Both the position numbers and the translations under genes were made by a program. DNA of 64,000 nt, taken from positions 1 through 64,000 of the forward strand of contig DYKB01000025.1 of NCBI GenBank assembly GCA_020722815.1, written 5' to 3'. This stretch comes from Caldithrix sp. Its GTDB lineage: Bacteria > Zhuqueibacterota > Zhuqueibacteria > Thermofontimicrobiales > Sulfurfontimicrobiaceae. This document shows, one piece after another, positions 45,782-54,688 of this stretch. The notes beneath the pieces are model-generated. The model ran no database searches. It had not been told where the DNA came from and saw nothing but the letters and a program-made list of their open reading frames with translations. Position 1 is the stretch's first letter. Every line of letters begins with the position of its first letter.

Positions 45782-46738
45782 TCATCCCTGAATGATTAGA
45801 AAGACGATATAAGCAATATATAAAATTGTAAATACAACACCTTCCCATCGATCAAGTCGTCTTCGTTTTCCTGTAAACATGTAAAGAAACAATAAGATAT
45901 TCGCTAAAAAAAGCACGCCAAGGTCAATATTCGTCGTTGCAATTGACGGTATCGGCTTGATCAGGGCGCTGATGCCCAGAATAAAAAAAATATTGAAAAT
46001 ATTAGAGCCAACAATATTTCCAACTGCAATATCCGAATTTTTCCGATAAGCAGCGACCACCGATGTCGCCAGTTCCGGCAAGGACGTCCCCACGGCAACA
46101 ATGGTCAATCCTATCAGATTTTCACTGGCACCAACCAATCTGGCAAATTTTATTGCCCCATCAACAACCATTTTACCACCAACCACCAGGGCTATTAATC
46201 CAATTATAACATAGATAATTGATTTAAAAATCGTGTACTGTTTTGACGTCGACTGTTCATCATCACCTGAAATATCTTTGGCAATCCCGAAAGTATAATA
46301 GATAAAAATTGTAAAAAATGCAAGAAAAATAATTCCATCGCCGCGGCCCAAATTAGAAATAGCGGCATTATCCAGCAAATGATCATTAATCTGAATGAAA
46401 AGCAGAAATGTCGCCATCAAACCCAGCGGAATTTCCTTCCAAACGGTTCCTTTCGATACTTTTAAAGGATAAACAATGCTGGAAATCCCCAGAATCAATA
46501 ATATATTGACCATATTACTTCCCAGAATATTTCCTAATGTGATGGCATTTTTTCCTTCAATACTGGAAGTTAAATTCACAAACAATTCGGGAGCTGAAGT
46601 ACCAAAAGCCACAATTGTCAACCCGATAACCAATTCAGAAATATTTAACCGTTTAGCAATTGAAGAAGCCCCATTCACAAGCAAATCGGCGCCCTTGATC
46701 AAAACAACAAATCCGGCAACCAATAAAATTACAGTCAT
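45782..46738 (-). CDS. Calcium/sodium (or cation) antiporter, YrbG family
   Basis: 318-residue membrane exchanger with two inverted repeats of five helices. Each has the alpha-repeat: VAFGTSAPELFVN with GNILGSNMVNIL in the first, VAVGTSLPELATS with GNIVGSNIFNIF in the second. These residues bind Na+ and Ca2+ in the exchanger family. Inner-membrane location. It stands alone between two non-coding stretches. Confidence 0.92.
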   Translation of the reverse strand: MTVILLVAGFVVLIKGADLLVNGASSIAKRLNISELVIGLTIVAFGTSAPELFVNLTSSIEGKNAITLGNILGSNMVNILLILGISSIVYPLKVSKGTVWKEIPLGLMATFLLFIQINDHLLDNAAISNLGRGDGIIFLAFFTIFIYYTFGIAKDISGDDEQSTSKQYTIFKSIIYVIIGLIALVVGGKMVVDGAIKFARLVGASENLIGLTIVAVGTSLPELATSVVAAYRKNSDIAVGNIVGSNIFNIFFILGISALIKPIPSIATTNIDLGVLFLANILLFLYMFTGKRRRLDRWEGVVFTILYIAYIVFLIIQG

Positions 46739-47307
46739 CCTTAATTTCTCCTATTAACAGTAAATACCCGATTCAGAAAAAAATTTCCTTATTTTGAGAA
46801 GTAAACCTTTGATAATGATTACAAAATTCTTAACTTTAATATTAAATCTGACAGGCAGCAATATATATTTTTTAAATTCGACGTAGTTACTAAATTTAAT
46901 ATATCATCCCCACCACCGATCCTTTCGCATTTCTCTTATTTAAAATTTAAGGGAGGAAAAACTGGCTTTTCAATATTTCTTTTTAAAGAAATATATTATG
47001 CCGGCAGCGGGACATTGTACCTTATAACCGAACCCCCCGGTTTTCGAATTTCATTTTAAAACAATTTTATGACCAGACCTATAACTAATTGAAATTATTT
47101 AATTTTCCAGACAGTTTTGTATCCATTATCAGGTTGGCCAAAATTCTGATCTTTGAATTTTTTGTATTGATATTCCACAATTAAACTGAATATCCTGAAT
47201 CGCCCGCAATAAACCTCAAAGGTCAATTTCTGTTTATAGGTACGATACACCACGTTCCTGGCAAAAAACGCAGAAAATCCTTTAAAATCACCACAAAATT
47301 CAATAAA
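46739..47307. other. Intergenic region; in-frame extension after DUF502 stop
   Basis: No gene with a start is seen. On the minus strand the DUF502 frame stays open after its TAG (47308-47310) for about 70 codons to TAA near 47098, with readable protein-like sequence such as YKQKLTFEVYCGRF. It may be a decayed or read-through extension, or chance. The rest is AT-rich. Confidence 0.3.
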
Positions 47308-47895
47308 CTACACAATTTCGTTCGGTCCAATGATTCCGGCAGAAATAACCGTCTTCATTGCATCATCAATGGACCAACCAGGATCCCGCGTTTGCGATTC
47401 CCGCACCAATACAATCGTGCCTGAAGTTGGATTCGGTGGTGTTGGAATATAAACTTTTAATAAACGATTATCATGATTTTGATGATCGATCACGGTTCCG
47501 GTGACAAAGCCAATGGTCCAAATGCCAGGTGTTAAAAAATCAACCAGGACGGCCCGCTTAAAAACCTGCTTTTCGGGAACGGCGAGTGTCGTGGAGAGCT
47601 GTTTTCCCACCTGATAAGTCGTTTTAATAATTGGTATTCGCGTTGTAATCTTTTCAATCAGCGAAAAAATTTTCCTTCCAATCATATTACTGGCAATTAG
47701 TCCCAGGAAATAAAAAGCCACTAATAGCAGTAAAATCCCCAATCCAGGAATATGCACCCCAATAAATTCATCCAGTCCGGCCATAATTCGTTGATCTATC
47801 CCGACGTAAAGCAGTTGAACAACAAAATAGGATAATACCAGCGGGATGAGGGCTAAAAACCCCCGAATCGTATACTTTTTAAAATGTGCAAACAT
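47308..47895 (-). CDS. DUF502 family membrane protein
   Basis: 195 residues. Two hydrophobic segments (about 11-30 and 48-70) precede the DUF502 core with the segments RIPIIKTTYQVGKQLST, VLVDFLTPGIWTIGFVTG and VYIPTPPNPTSGTIVLV. Function is unknown; members are widespread inner-membrane proteins. It is followed by the antiporter gene 569 bp away and preceded by corA. Confidence 0.9.
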   Translation of the reverse strand: MFAHFKKYTIRGFLALIPLVLSYFVVQLLYVGIDQRIMAGLDEFIGVHIPGLGILLLLVAFYFLGLIASNMIGRKIFSLIEKITTRIPIIKTTYQVGKQLSTTLAVPEKQVFKRAVLVDFLTPGIWTIGFVTGTVIDHQNHDNRLLKVYIPTPPNPTSGTIVLVRESQTRDPGWSIDDAMKTVISAGIIGPNEIV

Positions 47896-48039
47896 TTTTC
47901 GCGTCGCTATCTTTTGAATTAATGATATGCTTAAGTTTTAATTAAGACTTATCAACAAATTTTAATGATATTTTGATGTTATCACACACGGCTTGATTCA
48001 AAATAAAAAATCTGAAAAAGTACTTTTTGAATAAACTAC

Positions 48040-49134
48040 TCACCACCATTTTTTGCGTTTAAAAAATAGAAACATCATGATAAACAGAATCAACATTATT
48101 CCCCACGTAATAAAATAGCCATAATGCCACCCCAATTCCGGCATGTAATGAAAATTCATTCCATAAACCCCGACAATAAATGTTAATGGAATAAAAATAG
48201 TCGAAATTATAGTTAAAATTTTCATAATCTCATTCAGTCGATTACTATTGGTGGAAAGGTAGGTATCATGCATACCAATTAACAAATCCCGGAAAATATC
48301 GAGGGTTTCGATGATTTGAATGATATGATCATATAGATCGCCAGAAAAAACCAGTGTCGCTGGTTTAATCAGTTTCGAATCGCTCCGTTGAAATTTGCTG
48401 ATAATTTCCCGAACGGGCCAAATTGATTTCCGAAGATATATCATCTCACGTTTAAGTTTATGAATTTTTTTCAGGGTTTGCTCTTTCGGTCGACTCATTA
48501 TCTCTTCTTCGAGAGATTCAATTTTTTCGGCGATTTTTTCAAGTGTATTAAAATAACTATCAATGATCAGGTCCATTAAAGAATATACCAGATAATCCGC
48601 ACCCATTTTGCGAATACGGCCCACAGAATTTTGAAGACGCAGGATAATGGGTTCAAAGGTATTTCGTTCCATTTCTTGGAAAGTGAAAACCATTCGTTCA
48701 CCCAGGATGATACTCACCTGATCAGTTCGAACTTCATTTAATTCTGATTTGAATTCAACCAGTTTCAGAACGATAAAAATGTAATCTGCATATTCCTCCC
48801 ATTTTGGCCGATGGGTGGTATTTAAAATATCTTCCATGAGGAGTGGGTGAATTTTTAACTTATTTCCAATATAATCAATGACTTTTATTTCATGTAAACC
48901 ATCAATATTTATCCAGGTATTCGATGGTTTTTCAGAAGGGGGAAAGCAATTTTCGATTGAAAGCGGAAAATCGCGATCAAAATGTTCTTCATCATAGATT
49001 ATTTTTGAAAATTTAATTTTATCCGTCTTTTGCCGCCCCAGGTGAATCAGGGAACCCGGTATGGCTCCATATTTCCGGTTTTTTTTATGAATATAGCTTA
49101 ACATATCGCTATGACTTTCCAATAAGTTGATCAA
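48040..49134 (-). CDS. corA: CorA-type magnesium/cobalt transporter
   Basis: 364 residues with a large cytoplasmic N-terminal domain and two C-terminal helices joined by the selectivity motif YGMNF, extended to YGMNFHYMPEL. The N-terminal long helices have charged repeats near 200-260. This is the CorA-2-like group that moves Mg2+ or Co2+ as a pentamer. The C-terminus ends in basic residues. Monocistronic by position; a family 2 MITE lies directly upstream. Confidence 0.93.
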   Translation of the reverse strand: MINLLESHSDMLSYIHKKNRKYGAIPGSLIHLGRQKTDKIKFSKIIYDEEHFDRDFPLSIENCFPPSEKPSNTWINIDGLHEIKVIDYIGNKLKIHPLLMEDILNTTHRPKWEEYADYIFIVLKLVEFKSELNEVRTDQVSIILGERMVFTFQEMERNTFEPIILRLQNSVGRIRKMGADYLVYSLMDLIIDSYFNTLEKIAEKIESLEEEIMSRPKEQTLKKIHKLKREMIYLRKSIWPVREIISKFQRSDSKLIKPATLVFSGDLYDHIIQIIETLDIFRDLLIGMHDTYLSTNSNRLNEIMKILTIISTIFIPLTFIVGVYGMNFHYMPELGWHYGYFITWGIMLILFIMMFLFFKRKKWW

Positions 49135-49159
49135 TAATAATTAATAACAAGTTTTGTCG

Positions 49160-49316
49160 GTATCCTTTCACAGGTACCGGGTTCACTGATCCCGGTCATC
49201 GATGTATTTTATGTTTTTATAATTTTGCTGCTAATAGCGCTTAATTCAAATGTACTTATGCAGTCAAAGAGGTTTTTTATCGCTGAACTTTTAACCTTGA
49301 ACCTGTGAACGCATAC
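49160..49316 (+). mobile_element. MITE, family 2, copy 2
   Basis: Terminal inverted repeats GTATCCTTTCACAGG and CCTGTGAACGCATAC. It is homologous to the reverse complement of 45504-45667 over its whole length. It starts 25 bp upstream of the corA start codon, so it may alter corA expression. Confidence 0.8.
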
Positions 49317-49609
49317 CTTTTTCACGCCAACAAACCAGCGAAAATATTTTGTTAAAATTGAATTTTATTATTGTGAAAAAATAAGGACTAACATGAGAAA
49401 AGGCAGGATTTGAAACACCGCTTTTTCTCCCCGATACGAATCCATTCAATAGGAAAAATACTTTATCTTATCTAAAGACGACAATTTGATAAAATTAATT
49501 CCGGAATTTAAAATATTTTATGCTTTCCATACGCGTGAGTTACGCGTCAAAGTTGATAAAATTAGTTCTGTGATAATTCTATTCTACGGTCAATTTATTG
49601 AAATGATAC
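49317..49609. other. Intergenic remainder, no gene seen
   Basis: AT-rich sequence between the MITE and the photolyase stop. Nothing recognisable. Confidence 0.45.
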
Positions 49610-50983
49610 TCACAAAATCATGTGTTTATTTTTCAACTGTTCTATTTTTTGAACATATTTTTTAATATCAAATTTTCGTTCGAGACCGCCAGCGTTCATA
49701 TAGCGAATTTTTCCAAAAACCGGTCGCTCTGGCCAGGCCCGATCATGTTTCCCAAAGCACCAGGCCACGCCAGCAAAACCATTGGGATCACGACCATCCA
49801 GTTCATATTTATTATTCAAATAAAGTGCTGTTTTAAAAGCCGTTTCAGGCTCTGGTGACCATTCTAAAATTTTTTTACCCCAATACATGCGCATGTAACC
49901 CTGCATTTTGCCGGTTAAAACCATTTCCATTTGCGCCGCATTCCAGTACGGATCATGCGTTTTGGCCTGTTCAAATTCTTCAAGAGAGTAGTTATATTGC
50001 CTTGGATCAAATTGATGTTCGGCTAAAGTAGCACGTGCCCAATCCGGCAAGCATTCATAATGATCATAAGAAGAATTAAAAAAAACAAAATTCATGCTCA
50101 ATTCACGGCGAATTATCAGCTCGTCGAAAAACTTATCCACGCCAGGCTGATCTGCCTCCAGCGCTTTCAACGCAATATAAAGGGGAGAAATCTGGCCAAA
50201 ATGTAGATACGGGCTCATATTTGAACAATAATCCAGGGATGGATCATTTCTTAAATTGGTAAAATCTTTAAATTTCAAATTCAAAAAATTATCCAGGTTA
50301 ATTTTGGCTTGAGAAGTTCCTCCTTTAAACAAACCGGAACCACGAACATTTCGATCAATCGACAATTTTTCCAATGCCGTATCGACATTAGAAATATCAA
50401 ATTCTTCAAAATCCAATGGTTGATTTAACGAAGCAACTTTAATATGGTATGAATCCAAGGGCTTCAAAAAATATTCCAATCGCTGATTGATTCGGGGGCG
50501 AAGGGTTGCGGCTGAATAATTTTCCTTTTGCGAGGCTACCTGAACAGGTACAACCACATCACTTTCCACCTGAACCATTAAACAATCCACCCGTTCGGCA
50601 ACATATATTCGCCAGGCACGCTGAATTCTAAGATAACCACCATCAGTAATAACCAGATCAGCCTGAGAAGCCACTTTTAAAGCCGCCCGTTCTGGTGATT
50701 CATGAAGAATAAGCATTCGAATACCACGATTTTTTAAAACTCGCTGCGTTTCGCGCAATCCTTCCAGCATGAATCGATAATGACGTTCGTTTGCTTCAGG
50801 AAAATTATCCGTGATGCCCAAAATCACTAGCAGCGGTTTATTCAATTCATTCGCTTTTAAAATCGCCGCTTCAAGGGCATGGTTATATTCAGCCCGTTGA
50901 GAAGCCTGCATCCAGTATAAAACATATTGCCGTTTTTGAAGCGGCTGCTGATTCAGGAATTGAACCCGTTCTTTTTGTATCAT
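49610..50983 (-). CDS. phr: Class II CPD photolyase
   Basis: 457 residues. Light-driven repair of cyclobutane pyrimidine dimers with FAD. The N-terminal photolyase domain reads YVLYWMQASQRAEYNHAL; the FAD-binding half has YLHFGQISPLY, MYWGKKILEWS, and the class II signature LDGRDPNGFAGVAWCFGKHDRAW. Class II is common in methanogens, plants and some bacteria. It lies 47 bp downstream of the CPBP-type gene and may be co-transcribed. Confidence 0.95.
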   Translation of the reverse strand: MIQKERVQFLNQQPLQKRQYVLYWMQASQRAEYNHALEAAILKANELNKPLLVILGITDNFPEANERHYRFMLEGLRETQRVLKNRGIRMLILHESPERAALKVASQADLVITDGGYLRIQRAWRIYVAERVDCLMVQVESDVVVPVQVASQKENYSAATLRPRINQRLEYFLKPLDSYHIKVASLNQPLDFEEFDISNVDTALEKLSIDRNVRGSGLFKGGTSQAKINLDNFLNLKFKDFTNLRNDPSLDYCSNMSPYLHFGQISPLYIALKALEADQPGVDKFFDELIIRRELSMNFVFFNSSYDHYECLPDWARATLAEHQFDPRQYNYSLEEFEQAKTHDPYWNAAQMEMVLTGKMQGYMRMYWGKKILEWSPEPETAFKTALYLNNKYELDGRDPNGFAGVAWCFGKHDRAWPERPVFGKIRYMNAGGLERKFDIKKYVQKIEQLKNKHMIL

Positions 50984-51030
50984 CGCATTTATTCCAAAAA
51001 AATATCAGGTGCTTGCAGCACCTGTATAAA

Positions 51031-54000
51031 TTATTCATTTTGATATGCCAATTTCCAATGCCAGAAAATGACAATTAAAATCACAACAAAAAGGGAAATT
51101 ATTCCACCCATAATGGCGGCAGGATGAGGATTTTGAATGATGTGTTTGATAGAACCTAACAAAATCATTGCGCCAGCAACAAGCGGGACAAGCGCTAACT
51201 GATATCGAATAATGATCAGATAAAAAAGCAGCAATAAGACGCCTGAAATTATCCCTTTTATCAGCCAGAATGAAATATTACCCGCCGCCGTAAGATTGGT
51301 TGAAATTAATCCCCAAACAATAATTAACAATGCAAAAGGGACTTTTAACTTTGTCCAGTTTTTGGTGTAATAATTTGCAGCCAGGAAAATAAGTATAAGC
51401 AGTGTGGTGCTAACAATCAATCCCGTAAATGGTGAAAAAGCCTCGGCGAGCCAGGGAAGATAACTGGATACGGCATCATAATCCGCCCAGTCCGGAACGA
51501 GTGATGGCGCAAATCGGGAAACTACGGCTTGCAGGCCAGCGAATAAAAATCCCAGGCCAAATCCTTTTATATATTGATGCCACTTTTGTTCCTCCAGGCG
51601 TGGAATTTCCAGCTTGTGGATAAACCCAATGACCAGCGCCAAGCCAGCCGCCATTACCAGCACACCCAGAATAAGGAAACCGATAGTAATGGCAACCTGA
51701 TTTTTAAGCGGTTCCGCCGTTGAAAAATTAATCGTAATTGCCGGCCATTGATTAAAAGCTTCGATTATCTGAATGACAAAAATAATTCCGGCGAAAATTA
51801 AGAACATTCGTACCGAGAATTTTTTCCGACTCCAGGCGATAATGGCATTCACCACCGCAATCAATATAATGATAACGCGCAGGATGTTGGTTAAAATATT
51901 CACTATCTGCGTCATATTTTGTTCATTTCGCTCCTGTCGTGCCCAATCTTCAGGGACATAAACAAACCGATAGCTATCAGCAATTTCATCACCTGAAATT
52001 TTGACGCGTAATCTGGCTTCCCCTTCTTTTAATGGTTGGTGAAGCGTATCAGCATACGTAACGATCCAATCCATTCGTTCCTTTAGTTTCGCCGGTTCGA
52101 TCGAAACCTGTTTAAGTTCCTCCGGTTTGAGCTGAAAGCGATTTACGATAACCGAATCAGCCAATTTTTTAGCGTCAGTTTCGGCTAATGAAGCGCCGGG
52201 CCGACGTTCCGGTAACTGATGGAGAAAGCGTAACACTTCGCCGGTATTTGAAATAAAAACCTGATACTCTTCGGCTCGTTCGGCTAAATCGCCTTCAAAT
52301 TGGGCAAATCGAACCCGCCATTGCGGCGGAGAAATAAAACTTCCCATTAATTCCCGATATTTTTCTTCACCTGCAGTTTGCCAGATGAAACGATCATTTT
52401 GATCATTCGGCGTTTCGAGTGTAGAAAGTGTTTTCCAGGAAGCGGATAAGTTTATATTTTTTTCGGTCAGCGTCTTATTCGCAATTTCAACAGCCTCTTG
52501 ACGGGTCAAATTCATTTTTGGGGCTTCATTTTGGAAACTGGTGGAGATAAACCAGAGAATCACCCCTAAAACCCCGCCAAGCCCCAGTATTAAATTCATC
52601 CGCAATGGTGCCGGCGTGACAGCAATGGTTTCAATTTCTTCAACCGCAGCTTCCGATGCGGCTTCGTTGGTTGGCTGCCAGGCACGATTATAGTCGGCTT
52701 CGGAGACTTCTGTCAATTTTCGTTTTTTAAGCCAATACCATAAAATAATGAATAATGGGACAACGGTCAAAATAATGACGAGGAGTTGATCAACCCAAAT
52801 TCCTGCCGCAGTCGAAACGAAAAGGGGCAGTGCGAACCAGACCACATCATAAACAAAATGCATCACAATGGCAGGAAGCAATCCGAAATAGAGATACAAT
52901 CCGCCAAAAGCAAGTGCAGGAATAAATAATTCTATAATTCGTGCATAAGCGGGTTGTTGGGGATAATTGGCATGACCAGCACCAAACACAAGCGCCTGAA
53001 TCACCAGCGCGATGACAATCATTAAACGCCGTTTACCAAATCGGTCGCCAATGAGTGCAGCGCCCGCCAGTGGAATTGCCCGGAACATACACTCTTCCCA
53101 GAAACCGGCATGGAGGGAAATGGCGATTGAAGAGAGCCAGGGGAAATAGGTTGCGAGAATGTCCGGCTCGAATAATGCTTCAGATGGTGACCACCAGCCC
53201 AGCAATTTTGTCGCAATAAAATAAACCGCTACATCGAAAGCCAGGAATATCGCAACCATGATAAAACCACCGATGGTTTGCCCTAATATTGATTTTGAAT
53301 TGGCAACACCGGGCGACCAGACACGCCAGAATTGAATTTGGTCCGGGAACGCTTTTCGGGTTAAGCTTTCGGCCACCATAAAAGTCAATCCCAGCAGACC
53401 AAACTCTGCCAAGAAAATAACAAGCAATTGCAATATTTGCTGAAAGAAAAATCCCTGCGCTGAAATGGCGGTATCGTAACTCATCCAGGCTAACGGCCAA
53501 TTATTGATACTCACCAATACCTGTAAGGCAGCGATAAAAGCCGCCCAAAAAATCGGCTTACGCCATTGCAGCCACTTTTTTCGTAAGAGATAGAAAATTC
53601 CCCCGATACAACCAGCGATACCATATAAAACTGCCATCACAATCAAATCGGCAGAGGCGATGGTCTCATTGGCCGAACGCATTTCCTCATACCGACGTGA
53701 AAATGCTTCGGGGATTTTCATGAAGTGTGTCAACTCGGTCAGCTTATCCCCACCAACCACCAGGCGCAAACGGTATCGGGCTTCTCCGATTTTTTCATTT
53801 TTTCGTTCATAAACGAAGGAATGGTCAGTTCGCTTTCCCGGCCGTGCCTCCTGCGATTTTTCGACCAATTCGTAAGGGGCAAAATCGATATTCCAGGATT
53901 CTCGTGCAGTTTTTTCGGCGATGGATAATGCCGAATCTGCCGCTAATGCGGCGCCTGCCTGATTTTCCGGGAGTTTTTCCCTGAATCCATACGGTTGGCC

Positions 54001-54366
54001 GGCAGGGGTGAATCGAATCATCGTTTCGTTGGTTTCATTTTCCTTAAAATGACGTACACGCCAGGTATATGGCGAATAAAGACCTTCGCTTAGAAATTTT
54101 CGAAAGGCTTCAGTTCCACCAGCTTCAAGCTCAACGAAATTTTGAACAACATTATCCAGGCCAAATGAAGCCGCGGTTTTATATCCTGCCGGCCCCCAGT
54201 GATGTTTTTGGGAAAGTGAATCAGCCAACTGCAAGGCGGTTTCCCGATCCATTTTTAAATCAAGATTAATAAGCGGAAACGCTTGGGGAAAAAATTTGAG
54301 TGTAAAAAAAACAGAGCCAATTGATACAATTGCAAATACAATCCAGAAAATCGGTTTTCGAAACAT
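51031..54366 (-). CDS. Large duplicated CPBP (Abi) family membrane protein
   Basis: 1111 residues arranged as two similar halves. Each half starts with a hydrophobic segment and a soluble region (DRETALQLADSLSQKH near residue 40; TRQEAVEIANKTLTEK near 622), then a multi-helix membrane region. Only the first half carries the CPBP protease motifs: EECMFR in helix one, then GHANYP and HFVYD. The second half lacks them. CPBP proteins are intramembrane metalloproteases, often for immunity or processing. The length is far above the usual 200-300. Photolyase follows on the same strand after 47 bp. Confidence 0.82.
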   Translation of the reverse strand: MFRKPIFWIVFAIVSIGSVFFTLKFFPQAFPLINLDLKMDRETALQLADSLSQKHHWGPAGYKTAASFGLDNVVQNFVELEAGGTEAFRKFLSEGLYSPYTWRVRHFKENETNETMIRFTPAGQPYGFREKLPENQAGAALAADSALSIAEKTARESWNIDFAPYELVEKSQEARPGKRTDHSFVYERKNEKIGEARYRLRLVVGGDKLTELTHFMKIPEAFSRRYEEMRSANETIASADLIVMAVLYGIAGCIGGIFYLLRKKWLQWRKPIFWAAFIAALQVLVSINNWPLAWMSYDTAISAQGFFFQQILQLLVIFLAEFGLLGLTFMVAESLTRKAFPDQIQFWRVWSPGVANSKSILGQTIGGFIMVAIFLAFDVAVYFIATKLLGWWSPSEALFEPDILATYFPWLSSIAISLHAGFWEECMFRAIPLAGAALIGDRFGKRRLMIVIALVIQALVFGAGHANYPQQPAYARIIELFIPALAFGGLYLYFGLLPAIVMHFVYDVVWFALPLFVSTAAGIWVDQLLVIILTVVPLFIILWYWLKKRKLTEVSEADYNRAWQPTNEAASEAAVEEIETIAVTPAPLRMNLILGLGGVLGVILWFISTSFQNEAPKMNLTRQEAVEIANKTLTEKNINLSASWKTLSTLETPNDQNDRFIWQTAGEEKYRELMGSFISPPQWRVRFAQFEGDLAERAEEYQVFISNTGEVLRFLHQLPERRPGASLAETDAKKLADSVIVNRFQLKPEELKQVSIEPAKLKERMDWIVTYADTLHQPLKEGEARLRVKISGDEIADSYRFVYVPEDWARQERNEQNMTQIVNILTNILRVIIILIAVVNAIIAWSRKKFSVRMFLIFAGIIFVIQIIEAFNQWPAITINFSTAEPLKNQVAITIGFLILGVLVMAAGLALVIGFIHKLEIPRLEEQKWHQYIKGFGLGFLFAGLQAVVSRFAPSLVPDWADYDAVSSYLPWLAEAFSPFTGLIVSTTLLILIFLAANYYTKNWTKLKVPFALLIIVWGLISTNLTAAGNISFWLIKGIISGVLLLLFYLIIIRYQLALVPLVAGAMILLGSIKHIIQNPHPAAIMGGIISLFVVILIVIFWHWKLAYQNE

Positions 54367-54469
54367 ACTCCTCCACTCCTTTTTAAATTATTTATCAAAT
54401 TAAAAACTTTGAAAAAATACATGACAATACCCGGCAAACATTGATTACCCGAATTATTCATAAATTTTA

Positions 54470-54670
54470 CCACGAAGGCTCGAAGGCACGAAAAAAACAA
54501 GATGTTACAGATCATGATATAATTGAGTTTTATTTTTCTTCATTTTTTAATCCTAGAAAAGATATGACAAATTTGAATTGATTCAATAATGCGATAACTC
54601 ATTTGAAATAATAGTATTAAATGCCGTATGATAAATTCTTAATTCTTTTTCGTGCCTTTGTGTCTTCGTG
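54470..54670. repeat. Inverted CCACGAAG...CACGAAAAA repeat pair
   Basis: CCACGAAGGCTCGAAGGCACG (about 54470-54490, then A-rich) is mirrored by TTTTTCGTGCCTTTGTGTC and TTCGTG (54646-54670). Such CACGAAG repeats are dispersed in many genomes of this kind. The stretch lies between the CPBP gene start and the DUF2207 gene stop, where no gene is seen. Confidence 0.5.
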
Positions 54671-54688
54671 TCGATGAATTTTTCAGGA

